Shown here in pieces: positions 16,863 through 27,061 of a DNA stretch of 64,000 nt; position 1 is the stretch's first letter, and each line of letters starts with the position of its first letter. Position numbers and translations under genes: made by a program. Under the pieces are notes generated by a model. That model made no database searches, was not told the DNA's origin, and saw only the letters and a program-made list of their open reading frames with translations. Origin of the DNA: Flavobacterium sp. (GTDB lineage Bacteria; Bacteroidota; Bacteroidia; Flavobacteriales; Flavobacteriaceae); assembly GCA_012837155.1 (NCBI GenBank), contig CP051546.1, forward strand, positions 2,106,140 to 2,170,139, given 5' to 3'.

Positions 16863-17072
16863 ATGTCGCAAATTGAAACATCACAGGATAAAGAAATGTT
16901 TGGAAATACGGAGTTACCATTTAAAATACTTGAAAACATTTCTGAACACTTTTCTGAAACAAAACAGGATTTAGAGAATTTTAAAAAAGCAATTTTTCAT
17001 TTCAATTCTGTCGGAATTGAAATTGATATTTCACTACGTTATGATACCGTTATTCTCCAGGATAGAACATAA
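16863..17072 (+). CDS. Small protein, unknown
   Basis: This 69-residue protein starts MSQIETSQDKEMFGNTELPF and has a helical middle (ILENISEHFSETKQDLENFKKAIFHF) and a short beta end. I do not recognise it. It is the first gene of cassette 13 and overlaps the convergent gene at 17034 by 39 bases. Its position after the leader shared with cassette 8 parallels the 12458 gene, but the proteins are not obviously related. Confidence 0.4.
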   Translation: MSQIETSQDKEMFGNTELPFKILENISEHFSETKQDLENFKKAIFHFNSVGIEIDISLRYDTVILQDRT

Positions 17073-17229
17073 AGATTCAATTTCTTCCGAAGTTCCGTCT
17101 AGCGTAATTAGTCCTCCGTATGTTTTATGATTCAGTCTAACTAAAAGCCTATTATTGTCTTTTTCGGTTTTTTACAATTTCAATAGCAGACTTAAAGTCT
17201 TCGCTGTTTAATTCAATATATTTAATCAT
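17034..17229 (-). pseudogene. Small protein, unknown, one frameshift
   Basis: A start at 17229 gives MIKYIELNSEDFKSAIEIVKN. A one-base shift at the run in AAAAAACCGAAAAAG leads into EKDNNRLLVRLNHKTYGG, LITLDGTSEEIESLC and an end at 17034. The joined protein of about 64 residues is coherent. I recognise no family. It lies in cassette 13, convergent with the 16863 gene, as in cassette 8 where short genes also converge. Confidence 0.4.
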
Positions 17230-17287
17230 ATTTAAAAAATTATTATTATGAAACATTCTTTTTCCGAGTTCGTTCTGATGAACTGAC

Positions 17288-17419
17288 CACCAACGTTTTC
17301 GGGCTTGGCGAAGGTGGCGATTTTCACCACAAATGTTGATGCGGAGAACCAAACTTTGACTAACCACAAATGTGTCTGCGGAGCACTGAACCGCCACTTT
17401 TGCCAAACCCGTGTTATAG
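17288..17419 (+). other. attC-like site n (132 bp)
   Basis: Outer boxes are CACCAAC and GTTATAG. Arms TTCGGGCTTGGCGAAGGTGG and CCACTTTTGCCAAACCCG pair. The arms are nearly the same as site i. Confidence 0.85.
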
Positions 17420-17650
17420 GCTGGCGTTCCTTGTCTGTCGTGGTTTACAACCATTTTTATGTCGTCCGTTTGTATCATTTGTCGAGTGCTTTTTTGTCTG
17501 GCTTGTGTGTCGGGTGTTTTATTTTTTTTGAAGCGTTGGAAATTTTTTAAAAACAATTTTTCTTTTGGGTCGGCTTTGCAAGCTCTATTAAAAACTTTGG
17601 TCGTGTGTCGGCTTGTGCGGTTTTTAATTGTGCTTGTAAATTGCGTTGGC
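17420..17650. other. Left non-coding end of cassette 14
   Basis: This 230-bp stretch is strongly G/T-biased on the plus strand, with repeated words such as GTCGGCT, GTGTGTCGG and TTGTGCGG. The right end of the same cassette (25811-26107) has the same style. No gene or terminator is evident. Confidence 0.4.
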
Positions 17651-20600
17651 TTATTTCAAATGGTCGTTTAATATTTCCCATATTTCAGTATTAACACATT
17701 TAATTTCTCCAAGTTGTCCTTCAATATTTTTCTTGTCTACTAGAAGAACTTCTGATTTCTTCTTTAGTTCTTCTGTCGGTATCATTTTTAAAAGTCTTGC
17801 CGCTAAAACTTTGTCAACCTTTGCCAATGCACATAAACCTGCTTTCAATTGATAAAATGTAAGTGAATGTATGTCTCTTTCTAGTCTTGGAATGGAAGCA
17901 CTAAGCAAAGTATTTACTACTTCTTTATTTATCTTGCTAAGTCTGTAAAGTGCATCAGCAAATTTCGCAAACTGAATTTCTCCATTATTTGCACTTACAA
18001 GGCTTTCGGAATATGTAGCAATAATTTTATTTGCTATTTCTTCATTAATGTTAAAAGCAATACTTACGCTATTTATAAAATTTTCTATGTCTGCTTCTTG
18101 AATTTTATTTTTGAAAACATTGTGTGCAAAAAGATTATTCAATAGGTCAATAGTTTTTTCATTGTCAAGATTATATAAAGGTTTGATAGAGTTGAAAATT
18201 GGTTGAATCCTGAATTTCCTTACGAGACATTTGCGAATTATGGTGATGTTATCAATTAAGTTGTAAATCCTTTTTGCATTAACTAAATCAACATTTTTTA
18301 AGTACAATAAAATAGATGGTAAATCAGTAATTTCCGTATTACTGTCATTAATTGTTTTTATTAGTTTTTCGTCTGGAATTACTTTTACTAATTTTTACCA
18401 TACTTAGGGTCAATTTCATTTATTGCATTTACTAACTGAACCGAATGTTTAATATTTGAACTTTTGACCCTACCTTCAATAATGTCAAGATTGACCTTTT
18501 TTAATAATTCTTGACCTTCTTCTTTTACATCAAGTTGGGAAAAAAGCAGATAAAAGGTAAACAAATCTACTGTTGTTATAGTAGAGGAATTCAGTTTATT
18601 TATTACAAATCCCTTTTCTAATGTATGACGAATTAAGTTTTGAGATTTTGTAGTCTCAACTTTCTTAAACTCCTTGAGAATATGGCCAAATGCAGTCAAA
18701 GGTTTGTCTTCAAATAGGTTTGATAAAAATTCAATCTCTAATTCCTGAAATATTTCTTTTGCAATAGACTGGTCAATATCATATAAACGAGATAAGCCGA
18801 TTCCTATTTGTTCTACAGTTGCTTGCTTGGATTTTCTTTTAAGAACTTTAATATCAATTGAAGACAATATTTCGGAAGTTGTTGCAAAATCAATCTCTTT
18901 TAATTCACTTAGTGTTTTCGTGATGTAATCAAACTTTTGATAATGAATTTTTGCTGAAACTTTTTTTATGTCAACAGTTTTAAGAATCGCTGTTGCGAAC
19001 TCGGGCTTTACTTTTTTAATTTCTGCAAGTGAATTGCCATAAATACCAAAATGAATGTCGGAATTGAATTTTTTCTTCCATTCATCTACGGTTAAAACAT
19101 TAATTGCCTTCCCTCTTAATTCGTTGTTGGGAAGTAGTCTAATTGTTAATGTGAGGCTGTTTAAAGATGCTTTTATAAAAACATCTTTTAGTTCAGCAGG
19201 TTTAAAAGGAGCTAAGACATTCTTGTTTTTTAAATCATTGAAATTGTTCTTATGTGTTTCAATGTATGATATAGCCGAAGCGTTTTTTGTACCTCTTTTT
19301 AATATTTCTACCAAGTTACTATTACTGAAATAAAGGTTATTGCAATAATCCTCAAAGTTACGCTTGGCAAAAATTCTGATTAACTGAATTAAGTTAACCA
19401 ATTGGTCTGAATCCATTTGTTTGGAATCATAAACGTATTTGAAAAACTGTTTCTTAACGGTTTCACTGGACAAAATCTTGTTAAAAAGGTTAATATTATC
19501 AGATATTCCGATATTGTAAAGGAAACTATAAATATTATCTACAAAGCCGTCAGAGTCGCCTATTAATTCATTCAAATAATCCTCAATATTTTTTAAATAA
19601 AGGGCGTTTCTATCATTCTTATATCTTGCATTTAGTGTTGCGTTGGCTCTAAAAATGGAATCGAGTAATAACCTTGCAAACATTGAGTGCATAAAAGAAT
19701 GAAAATCGTTTTCATTCTTAAATAAAAGACCTTTTTGTTTTGAGGATTCAATTTGATGAGGGTCTGCCAAAAATTCTATTTCATAAGCGTATAAAGTAGC
19801 AAACTGATGAATTTTATTTAATTCATTCGGATTAAGACCGTTCAAATATTTATTGTAAATATGGATTTCAATTGTTTTTGCGGTAATTTCTGATAATTGC
19901 ACATTGTTTTCTGACCAATACTGCAACATCCAAGATAGTTTGTAAAGATTGCTTTGTGTGTTTTCTATTGCCTTTTTAATGTCTCCAATTTCACGTTGTA
20001 AGCCTTGACTTTCAAGATAGGATTTACAGTTTGAAATAATTCCAATTGATTTTTTGTAAATATGTTGAGGGGTATTGAAGGATTCTAATTTTATATTACT
20101 TCCTTCAAGTTGCTTAAAAATATCAATATTGTTTTGAATATCCCTTCTAACATCTGCACTTAGAAAGCGAGAAGTGATAATAAACTTGAAAGTCGGAAAT
20201 TCTTCTTCTAATGAAAGTAATTCTGCCCCAAAAGTCAGATTCAAGTGTATATCTTCAATTATGAAAACTAAATTTTCTCTATCGTTAAGTTTATTAAGGT
20301 CTCCCTTGAACTTGTCAAAACCAAGACTTGGTGAAATGTTCAAATAAAAAACCTCAAATCCATTATCTGTTAATTGTTTGGATATTTTTAATGTGGATAT
20401 TGTTTTACCTGTGGATGGATATCCAGTTAATAGAAAATAATTTTCAGAATCAGCTTTTATTCTTTCAACACAGTCTCTAATTTGTTCACTTTCCTCTGGC
20501 AAAAAATAGTAATAGTTCGTTTCTAATAAATCAAAAGAGGGTAGAACAAATTTTTCCGCTTCCGTTCTAAATTTTGACTTTGCAGATTTTAAAATTTCTA

Positions 20601-21102
20601 GCTTTTTTAAGCTATCTAAAACAGAATCTATTTTTTTATCAATTATTTGAAGATTCTTTGAGATGTCAAAAATTCTTTCTTTGTAATTCTCTTCTACAAA
20701 TAGCTTTTTCAAGTATTCATTGCTATTTGCATTGGTTTTGAAGAGTTCGTAAAAACTTTCTAATTGCTCATTGTTAGGCTCAATTATGTTTGGATTAGTC
20801 TTTAACTCATTTTGCAACTTTTCTTTAGAATGTTTTTCCTCGTTGAAAAGAACATACATTGAATAATGCTCCAAAAGAATCTGTGAATGGTAAAATGGAA
20901 ATTTGTTTCCGTCTTTTATTGCAGGATTTTTCTTTTCAAATTCTTCAATAGTTTTATAAATTATTCCTGTGAGTTCCTTGCCATAGCTGTCTTTTGGAAA
21001 TACCTTTTGGGATATTTTTTCAATACCTTTCTGGGTAGTAAAATCAATAATTTGACCCACTAAATATGAAACGGCTGTTGATGTGGCTAATTCTACTAAC
21101 AT
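17651..21102 (-). pseudogene. STAND-like NTPase with helical repeats, one frameshift
   Basis: The main frame (904 residues) has an N-terminal helical segment, then a P-loop NTPase: Walker A LLTGYPSTGKT near residue 225, Walker B LVFIIEDIH near 280 and an FIITSR sensor-like strand. The rest is helical repeats (for example SIAKEIFQELEIEFLSNL). After a one-base shift at about 18390 the frame continues with EKLIKTIND and IYNLIDNITI to a stop at 17651, giving about 1,150 residues. The architecture, sensor repeats behind a STAND-type ATPase, is common in phage-defence proteins. It follows the helicase gene with a 3-base gap, in the same direction, inside cassette 14. Confidence 0.7.
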
Positions 21103-21105
21103 TTA

Positions 21106-23604
21106 CTAATCTTCATTTACAAAACTTTCCTTGTATTCCTTTGAACTAATAACTGTGTCGTACAAACCAACGTCCTCGCCTTCGTGCTTGTTAATTCCGA
21201 TGTAAACCAAACTTGCATCTTCGTAGCGTTTAAATTTGTAAACAGCATCATTCATTAATCCACTATTGAAAACGCCAAGGCTAACCAACAATTCAAAGTC
21301 TTTTACATTCAATCCTGTTACCTTTTTAAAAAGTCCGGGTTCGAGTTGTGTAATTACATCCTTCAAACTTCTTTCTCGGTAGTCTGTCAGGTACATAAAT
21401 ACTGGAACACGAGTCGCAAACTTGATTAGCTTTTCTTGAATTTGTCGTCTTAGGTTTTTGTATTCCTTTTCTTCTTCTGTTAATTCCTTCTTTTCTTTTT
21501 TAGAAAGTTCTCTTTCATTTGCTTCACTCTTTGTTTTCTTAACGGATTCCGATTTATTGATAATGGTTTCAATGTCTTGATTTAAATTACGGAAACCCTC
21601 AATGCTCATTAATGCTTTCATAGCATCTGCATTGTTCATTAGGCGTTGCAATGTGTTATTGTCAACATTTACAAGCAATGCACTTTCCCAACGTCTTGCC
21701 AAAAGGGTGGCAGTTGTTCCACTCATTGCCATATCCAAAATTCCAGCAGCATCAACCTGTTTCATTGAACTTCCGTCATAAGCTAACACAGGTAAGAAGT
21801 GAATAAATTCCTCAACTTTCTTTTCAGGATTGGATTCGCCTACATTTAAACGGCAACTGTAATCAGCAATTTGTCGCAATGCTCTGTCTGGAGCAAAATC
21901 AAAAACATAGCATTCTTGTTTAATGATTTCTTCTTTGTTTGGCGATTTGCTATCAGGATTTTTAATTGTCCAAGGAGTTTGCACTCTGAAAGCCGCTTGA
22001 AAATAGGTTTCAGGACTTGAAGAATTACGCAACATAAAAATTCCTGTCCAAGGTTTTACCGAAACGCCAGTTGTGAGTTTGCCACAAGAAAGTGTAATTG
22101 ATTTTGTTTGTAATGGATTCTCCATTGCATCTTGAACTGGTGGCAATGCTTCAACACCAATTCCTGCACTTGTTCCTGCTGCCACAACTACAGTATAATC
22201 GTGATAGAATTTATTTTGCTTTTGTGCAATCAAATTACTCATTGCGTGGCAAGATGCTACTGTTGGTAAAAACCAAAATGTATGTGAAAGCACATTTAAT
22301 AATGGGGCGTGTGAAAATGGCAATGGTGGTTTTTTTTGCACCTAATTTTAAGTGGTCAATGGTTGTTTCGGAAAACGAACCACGTATTAAGTCCAACCAT
22401 TTTTGAACTTCATTTTCGTATTTGAATTTTGCTTTTTTACCCTCTCCGTCAGCAGAGAAAAATACATTCAAATCAAATTCGTTAAACTCACCTTTCATTG
22501 CTATTTCACGAATAGAATCGGGCAATTGATATGTAAGCATTACCATTCTTGGCAATGAAGCGTAAGGGTTTGGATTTCCTTTCCAATTTTCTTTTGCTTT
22601 TTGTTCGTCTGAATAAGTCCAGTTATAAATTTGTTCTTCTATAAATTCGCCTGATGCAATGGCTCTAAAAGGTGTACCCGATAAATACAAATATGAATTG
22701 GTTGTAATTGGCATATTTCCTTCATCGAAATAGTCCATTCCTTCACCTTCGCCAAATTCCAATTCTTTTTTTCCTTCCGCCTCAAAAAGGTCTTTAGCAT
22801 TTTCACGCCAAGCACCATAATGATATTCGTCAAATACTACGCAATCCCAATTTGTGGCGTGAACCCATTCGTTTCTTGCTTTAATTCCACCTGCTTCGTT
22901 TTTGCCTAAGTAATCTTGAAAAGAACCAAAGCAAACAAACGGTTTCTTTTTGTCGGCATCTTTAAAGTTTAAAACCGTTTCGTGAAATGAACTGCCAACC
23001 TTTAAAGTCAATATGTGTTTGTAAATCTTCGTCCCAAGCACTTTGAACAGCAGGCTTAAAGGTTAGTACTAATATTTTAGACCAACCCATTTTCTTTGCC
23101 AACTGGTAAGTAGCAAAAGTTTTTCCGAATCGCATTTTTGCATTCCAAAGAAAGTGAGGGGTTTTGTTTTTGTTTTCCTTTTTGAAACTTTTAAAATACT
23201 GAATGGTTTTGTCAACTGCTTCCACTTGTTCTGGTCGCATTACAAAATCAAGTGTTCGATTGTCTTCGTTTTTATACCGCTTTTAATTTCGATTAGTGCG
23301 GATTTAATTTCTTTCAAAGTACATTTAAACCATTCGCCTTGAGGATTTTTTATTTTTTTCTTTCTTAGTAATCTATGAACATCTTTATCTATAAATGCAG
23401 AGCCATCTTTGCTCATCGCAGATTCTTCAAGAAGAATTTTGTATTTAATTCCTGCTGTTTTAGTTTGTTCATCAATCCTTTTTCGGATGCACGAACTGTA
23501 TAACCAACTTTTAATAATCCTATATGCGTTGGTACGCCAATCAATTCATAAACATAAATTGTTGGGTTTGCTTCTGGTCGTTGTGGGAAAAATTTATTGC
23601 TCAT
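21106..23604 (-). pseudogene. T5orf172/GIY-YIG domain plus SF2 helicase, restriction-type, frameshifts
   Basis: Reconstructed from several overlapping frames. The start MSNKFFPQRPEANPTIYVYE with VPTHIGLLKVGYTVR looks like a T5orf172 (GIY-YIG-like) nuclease domain. Then come EWFKCTLKEIKSALIEIK and a superfamily 2 helicase: MRPEQVEAVDKT, Walker A AKMRFGKTFATYQL, DExH box VVFDEYHYGAW, LSGTPFRA and the C-terminal lobe ITLSCGKLTTGVSVKPW with ETYFQAAFRVQ. Total is about 830 residues. It probably acts as the translocating/cutting subunit of a restriction-like system with the methylase genes upstream. It overlaps the next gene by about 10 bases. The frameshifts (near 22,300, 23,000 and 23,400) look like sequence errors. 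Confidence 0.75.
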
Positions 23605-25144
23605 TTTCTATTTCCGTTGGACGAACCATTGATTCTATAAATTCAATTTCTTCGTTAGTTAACTTATATTTTTTATAAAGTTTTTCATCTGTCCAAGTCT
23701 CTTCAAAATCTTGAATTGGAACAAATTGATAAACCTTTTTCATAGCATTTTGTGTATTTTTTATTAATGAAACAAGGAAATGGAAAAACTTGGTTTGGGT
23801 ATATGCTACAACACTTTGAGCTGTTTTCTTTTTAGCGTATGGACCAATTACCAAATATGTTTCCGTACAACAAGAGTTAGGACTTATAATAAAAGGATTA
23901 AGCCAGTCCTTATCCATATTACCAATGCCCCATGCTTTTGGTATCAAAATTTTATACTCATCAATCCAACCAATATTTTTTTGAATAGTATCTTTTTTAA
24001 TATAGCCTAATCCTTCTTTCTTCCATCCATTGTAATAAAATTCTACACCATCCTTAAAGGAAGTTTTTTTGAAAGTTGGTTTTACACGTTTGTAACTATT
24101 ATTTTCTCGAACATCAAAACCAAAGGGGTCATTTGCACTTATAATATTTGCGAAACTGCTTTCCTTTAGAGACTGGACTTTTCTTAAAATTGAAATTGCT
24201 TCGTTGTATCTTACAAAGGTTTCTGTGTTTTTTTCTAACAATTGTCTTTCTGATATAGAAATATTTTTATTGCCATCGTGAGTGTGAATTTTACAAAGAC
24301 CTTTATTGTCTCTATCCCACAGGAAATAACAGACACCGCCTTTAATCTCTACTCCTGGAAAACAATCAGATGCATTTAAAAAATCGTGGATTATCCTAAT
24401 ACGAGTATCTTTTAACATTTCATCTCTAAACTCATCTAAACCCCTTCCGCCCGAAAACCAACGAGATGGGATAACCATAGTCAAATATCTTGGATTCAAT
24501 TTTTTCGCTTGATGAATAAACTTTTGGTAAATAGGCATTGCACTTGAACCAGTGCCACCTCCATCGTTTAATTGATAAGGCGGATTTCCAACGATTACAT
24601 CGAATTTCATATTCTTAAATATTTTTATTGTTATGTCTTTGTGAATGAAAGGATAAGCGTATGTTTCTAAAGCATCTTCACGGTCGTAAACCTCTTGGCT
24701 TGCTCCGCAATAACTACACTTGCCACTTACCCAAGTATGTTGCAGTCGTTCATAAACTATGTTGCCTTGTTCGTTTTTAAATTCATTGCAAACAGAGTAT
24801 TTTCCGTTAGCCGTTTTAGAACAATAAACACTTCTGCGTGAAAGCAAAGAAGTCAGTTCAGTAATGGCTATGCCATACAATTGTGTTGTGTAAATATGAT
24901 TGATGCGTTTTTGCTTGTCTGGAATTTGTTTTTCCAAACCTATCATTAAGCGTTTCGCAATTTCTCTTAGAAAAACGCCTGATTTACTCACAGGGTCAAG
25001 AAATTTTGCATCCTTATTTTCCCAAATTTCTTTTGGTAGTAAGTCCAATATTTGGTTAACCAAATTCGGGGGTGTAAATACCTCGTCATTGCTCAAATTG
25101 GCAAGGCAAGAAAGCACATCAGGGTTATAATTCGTTTGTATCAT
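23594..25144 (-). CDS. Eco57I-type adenine methyltransferase, NPPY subunit
   Basis: I prefer the ATG at 25144 (MIQTNYNPDVLSCLANLSND); a TTG nine bases upstream is possible. The protein has 516 residues: EVFTPPNLVNQILDLLP, a degenerate SAM motif I (LDPVSKSGVFLREI), a zinc-binding-like C-x2-C pair in SGKCSYCGAS, and the catalytic motif IVGNPPYQLND near residue 200, typical of N6-adenine methyltransferases. The C-terminal half is probably target recognition. It overlaps the upstream short methylase by about 20 bases and the helicase downstream, giving a tightly coupled cassette operon. Confidence 0.8.
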   Translation of the reverse strand: MIQTNYNPDVLSCLANLSNDEVFTPPNLVNQILDLLPKEIWENKDAKFLDPVSKSGVFLREIAKRLMIGLEKQIPDKQKRINHIYTTQLYGIAITELTSLLSRRSVYCSKTANGKYSVCNEFKNEQGNIVYERLQHTWVSGKCSYCGASQEVYDREDALETYAYPFIHKDITIKIFKNMKFDVIVGNPPYQLNDGGGTGSSAMPIYQKFIHQAKKLNPRYLTMVIPSRWFSGGRGLDEFRDEMLKDTRIRIIHDFLNASDCFPGVEIKGGVCYFLWDRDNKGLCKIHTHDGNKNISISERQLLEKNTETFVRYNEAISILRKVQSLKESSFANIISANDPFGFDVRENNSYKRVKPTFKKTSFKDGVEFYYNGWKKEGLGYIKKDTIQKNIGWIDEYKILIPKAWGIGNMDKDWLNPFIISPNSCCTETYLVIGPYAKKKTAQSVVAYTQTKFFHFLVSLIKNTQNAMKKVYQFVPIQDFEETWTDEKLYKKYKLTNEEIEFIESMVRPTEIENEQ

Positions 25145-25810
25145 CCTCGCCAAGTTTTAAAAAATGTGTCAATGGAAAATCACCAACTGGTGTTGGAATA
25201 AATGCTTTGTCGCCCAAGTCAGAGAACAAATTCAGTCCTTCCATAGGTTGGCTTTGCAATAAATTAATGCATAGTGTAATCACGTCTTTTAATCATACTG
25301 CCGTTTACGGCAGACCATTCCGAAAATACAATAGGGTCGGCATTTTCGTCTGGTGTTCTTAAATCCAAAGCATCGCCCCAAAGTATATTTTTGCTTAAAA
25401 TAAATTCTGCTGACCTTAAAAAATCAGACTTAGTTCTTTGTAGTTCTTTTGATAGTAATGTGTAAATATCCCCAATAGTCTGTCTCGGCAGGTTTGAACA
25501 TTGTCTTGTAAAATGTCAACACCATAAATGCTCGATAATGCAAGTATAGCGTAACGTTCGTATTCAATTTGGTTTTTAGAGTAGCGTTGTTCAATAATAG
25601 CCAATTTTCTTTTTAGAATTTCAACTAAAAAATTCCCTGTCCCACAAGCAGGCTCTAAAAAACGTGAATCAATTCTTTCGGTCTCTTGTTTTACAAGGTC
25701 AAGCATAGCGTTAACCTCACGTTGAGCAGTAAATACTTCTCCGTGGTCAGTAACCCGTTTTCTTGATTTACTTGGTCTTCGTTATGTATTTCTTCTGTCA
25801 ATTCGTTCAT
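25125..25810 (-). pseudogene. Short DNA methyltransferase-like protein, SAM-binding part, frameshifts
   Basis: Reconstructed from the ATG at 25810 (MNELTEEIHNEDQVNQ) through RVTDHGEVFTAQREVNAMLD, the SAM motif I FLEPACGTGNFLVEIL, GVDILQDNV and ILWGDALDLRTPDE, to a stop at 25125. The total is about 227 residues with two or three frameshifts. It has a canonical motif I but I see no NPPY catalytic motif, whereas the next gene has NPPY and a degenerate motif I. It is the first gene of the defence operon in cassette 14. It may be a partner subunit rather than a fragment. Confidence 0.65.
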
Positions 25811-26107
25811 TATTTTATTTATACTCTCAGTCTGCTAATTTACATTATTATGTTGGTGCGTTGGCTAAAAAGTGGCTCTTTTGGTTTTGCCGAAGGGTCG
25901 GCTTTGTGTGTCGGGGCAAAACCAAATGTGCCACTTGTGCGGCTGGCTAAAATTGTTTTTAAAAAATGCGGGTCGGCAAAAAAAATAAAACACGAAGCGT
26001 TGGGCTGTCGTGTCGGAAAAAAGTCCGCTGTTAAGTTTATATGTCGTCCTGATGTTTCGATAATTGTCTGTCAGTTTAATGGTTGTTGTGTCGGTCTTTA
26101 CGCTTGC
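25811..26107. other. Right non-coding end of cassette 14
   Basis: About 297 bp, upstream of the methylase operon, must hold its promoter. From 25850 on it is G/T-biased on the plus strand with repeated GTCGGC, GTGTCGG and GCGTTGG words like those at 17420-17650. No ORF is supported. Confidence 0.4.
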
Positions 26108-26239
26108 CTATAACGTTCCCGCGCCAGAAGCAGTCGCGGCTTGGCGACCGAGTTTTCTCCACTTTGGAGAAAACGAAATTAGGAAAATAAAACGAACAAT
26201 GAACCGAAAATCAGCGATTGCTTTTGACGCGTGTTGGCA
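26108..26239 (+). other. attC-like site o (132 bp)
   Basis: Outer boxes are CTATAAC and GTTGGCA. Arms CGCGCCAGAAGCAGTCGC and GCGATTGCTTTTGACGCG pair. An inner TTTTCTCC/GGAGAAAA hairpin lies in the loop. Confidence 0.85.
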
Positions 26240-26253
26240 GATGCCTTTCTTAT

Positions 26254-27022
26254 TTAGATTCTATTTTTCATAAATGGTTTCGTACTGTTTATAAAATAAT
26301 TACTTAACCCATTCTTGCTTTCAATTTTTATAAAATCTACAAAATCTGGAGTTTTTAAAAACTCTTTAACAGTAAATCCAGCTTCATTAATTAAATTTTG
26401 GAAATCATTTTCAGCATCTATTCCAAAAATATAGTGCGGTGGTTCTCCACTTGCAGGATCAAAAATCCAACCTAAATATGCTTTATTTACATTTGGCCTA
26501 TTTTCAAATAACACTTTTAGAGAATTTATTATTTCTGTTGGATATACACTAGGTTGACCAATTTGTATTTCAGTATCATTTTTAATTGTCAATTGTTGGT
26601 GATTTTCCGAAATAATTGTTCCGTCTAAAATTTTTTCAACTTCTATTGGTAGAAGTTCTTTGCTAAGTCAGAATATGGATTTAGAATAAAAGTTGTTCCT
26701 TTTGCTATTTCAAATAAGTTCGACGCTTTCATTTGAAGAAAGCGGACTTGCTCTTTTACAATACCTTTGTCAAATATTCTATCAGTTGTTGTAAAAATTG
26801 GCATCACTCCATTTTCAAAAGTAAAAATGTTAACATTTGTATTTTCTTTTAAAACTTGAGTTCCATTTTCAAAATCAGATTTTTGGGTAATAACAATTAA
26901 ATCTTCATTGGCAATTCTATTATAAAACTCTGCTCTGAAAGAAGGCTCATTAGCTGCTTTCTGTAAAGCATTTCTATACTTAATTCACTTTTTTTTGGCT
27001 TAAATATGTCAAATATTCCCAT
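26254..27022 (-). pseudogene. SseB-like protein, frameshifts
   Basis: Reconstructed from the ATG at 27022 (MGIFDIFKPKKSELSIE) through KAANEPSFRAEFYNRIANED, VLKENTNVNIFTFENG, MPIFTTTDRIFD and FILNPYSDLAKN, then after a shift PIEVEKILDGTI and the C-terminal domain VNKAYLGWIFDPASGEPPHY. The N-terminal part resembles SseB (enhanced serine sensitivity) N-domains and the end the SseB C-domain. Role unknown. It is the sole gene of cassette 15. Its stop is 14 bases from site o and its start 40 bases from the last site. Confidence 0.65.
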
Positions 27023-27061
27023 TAATTGGATTTGTTATGGTTTACGGTTTTTCAAGGTTTC

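Noticed and set aside
17152..17556. 134-codon minus-strand ORF
   Set aside because: It runs straight through the palindrome at 17288-17419; only its last codons overlap a plausible small gene, annotated separately.
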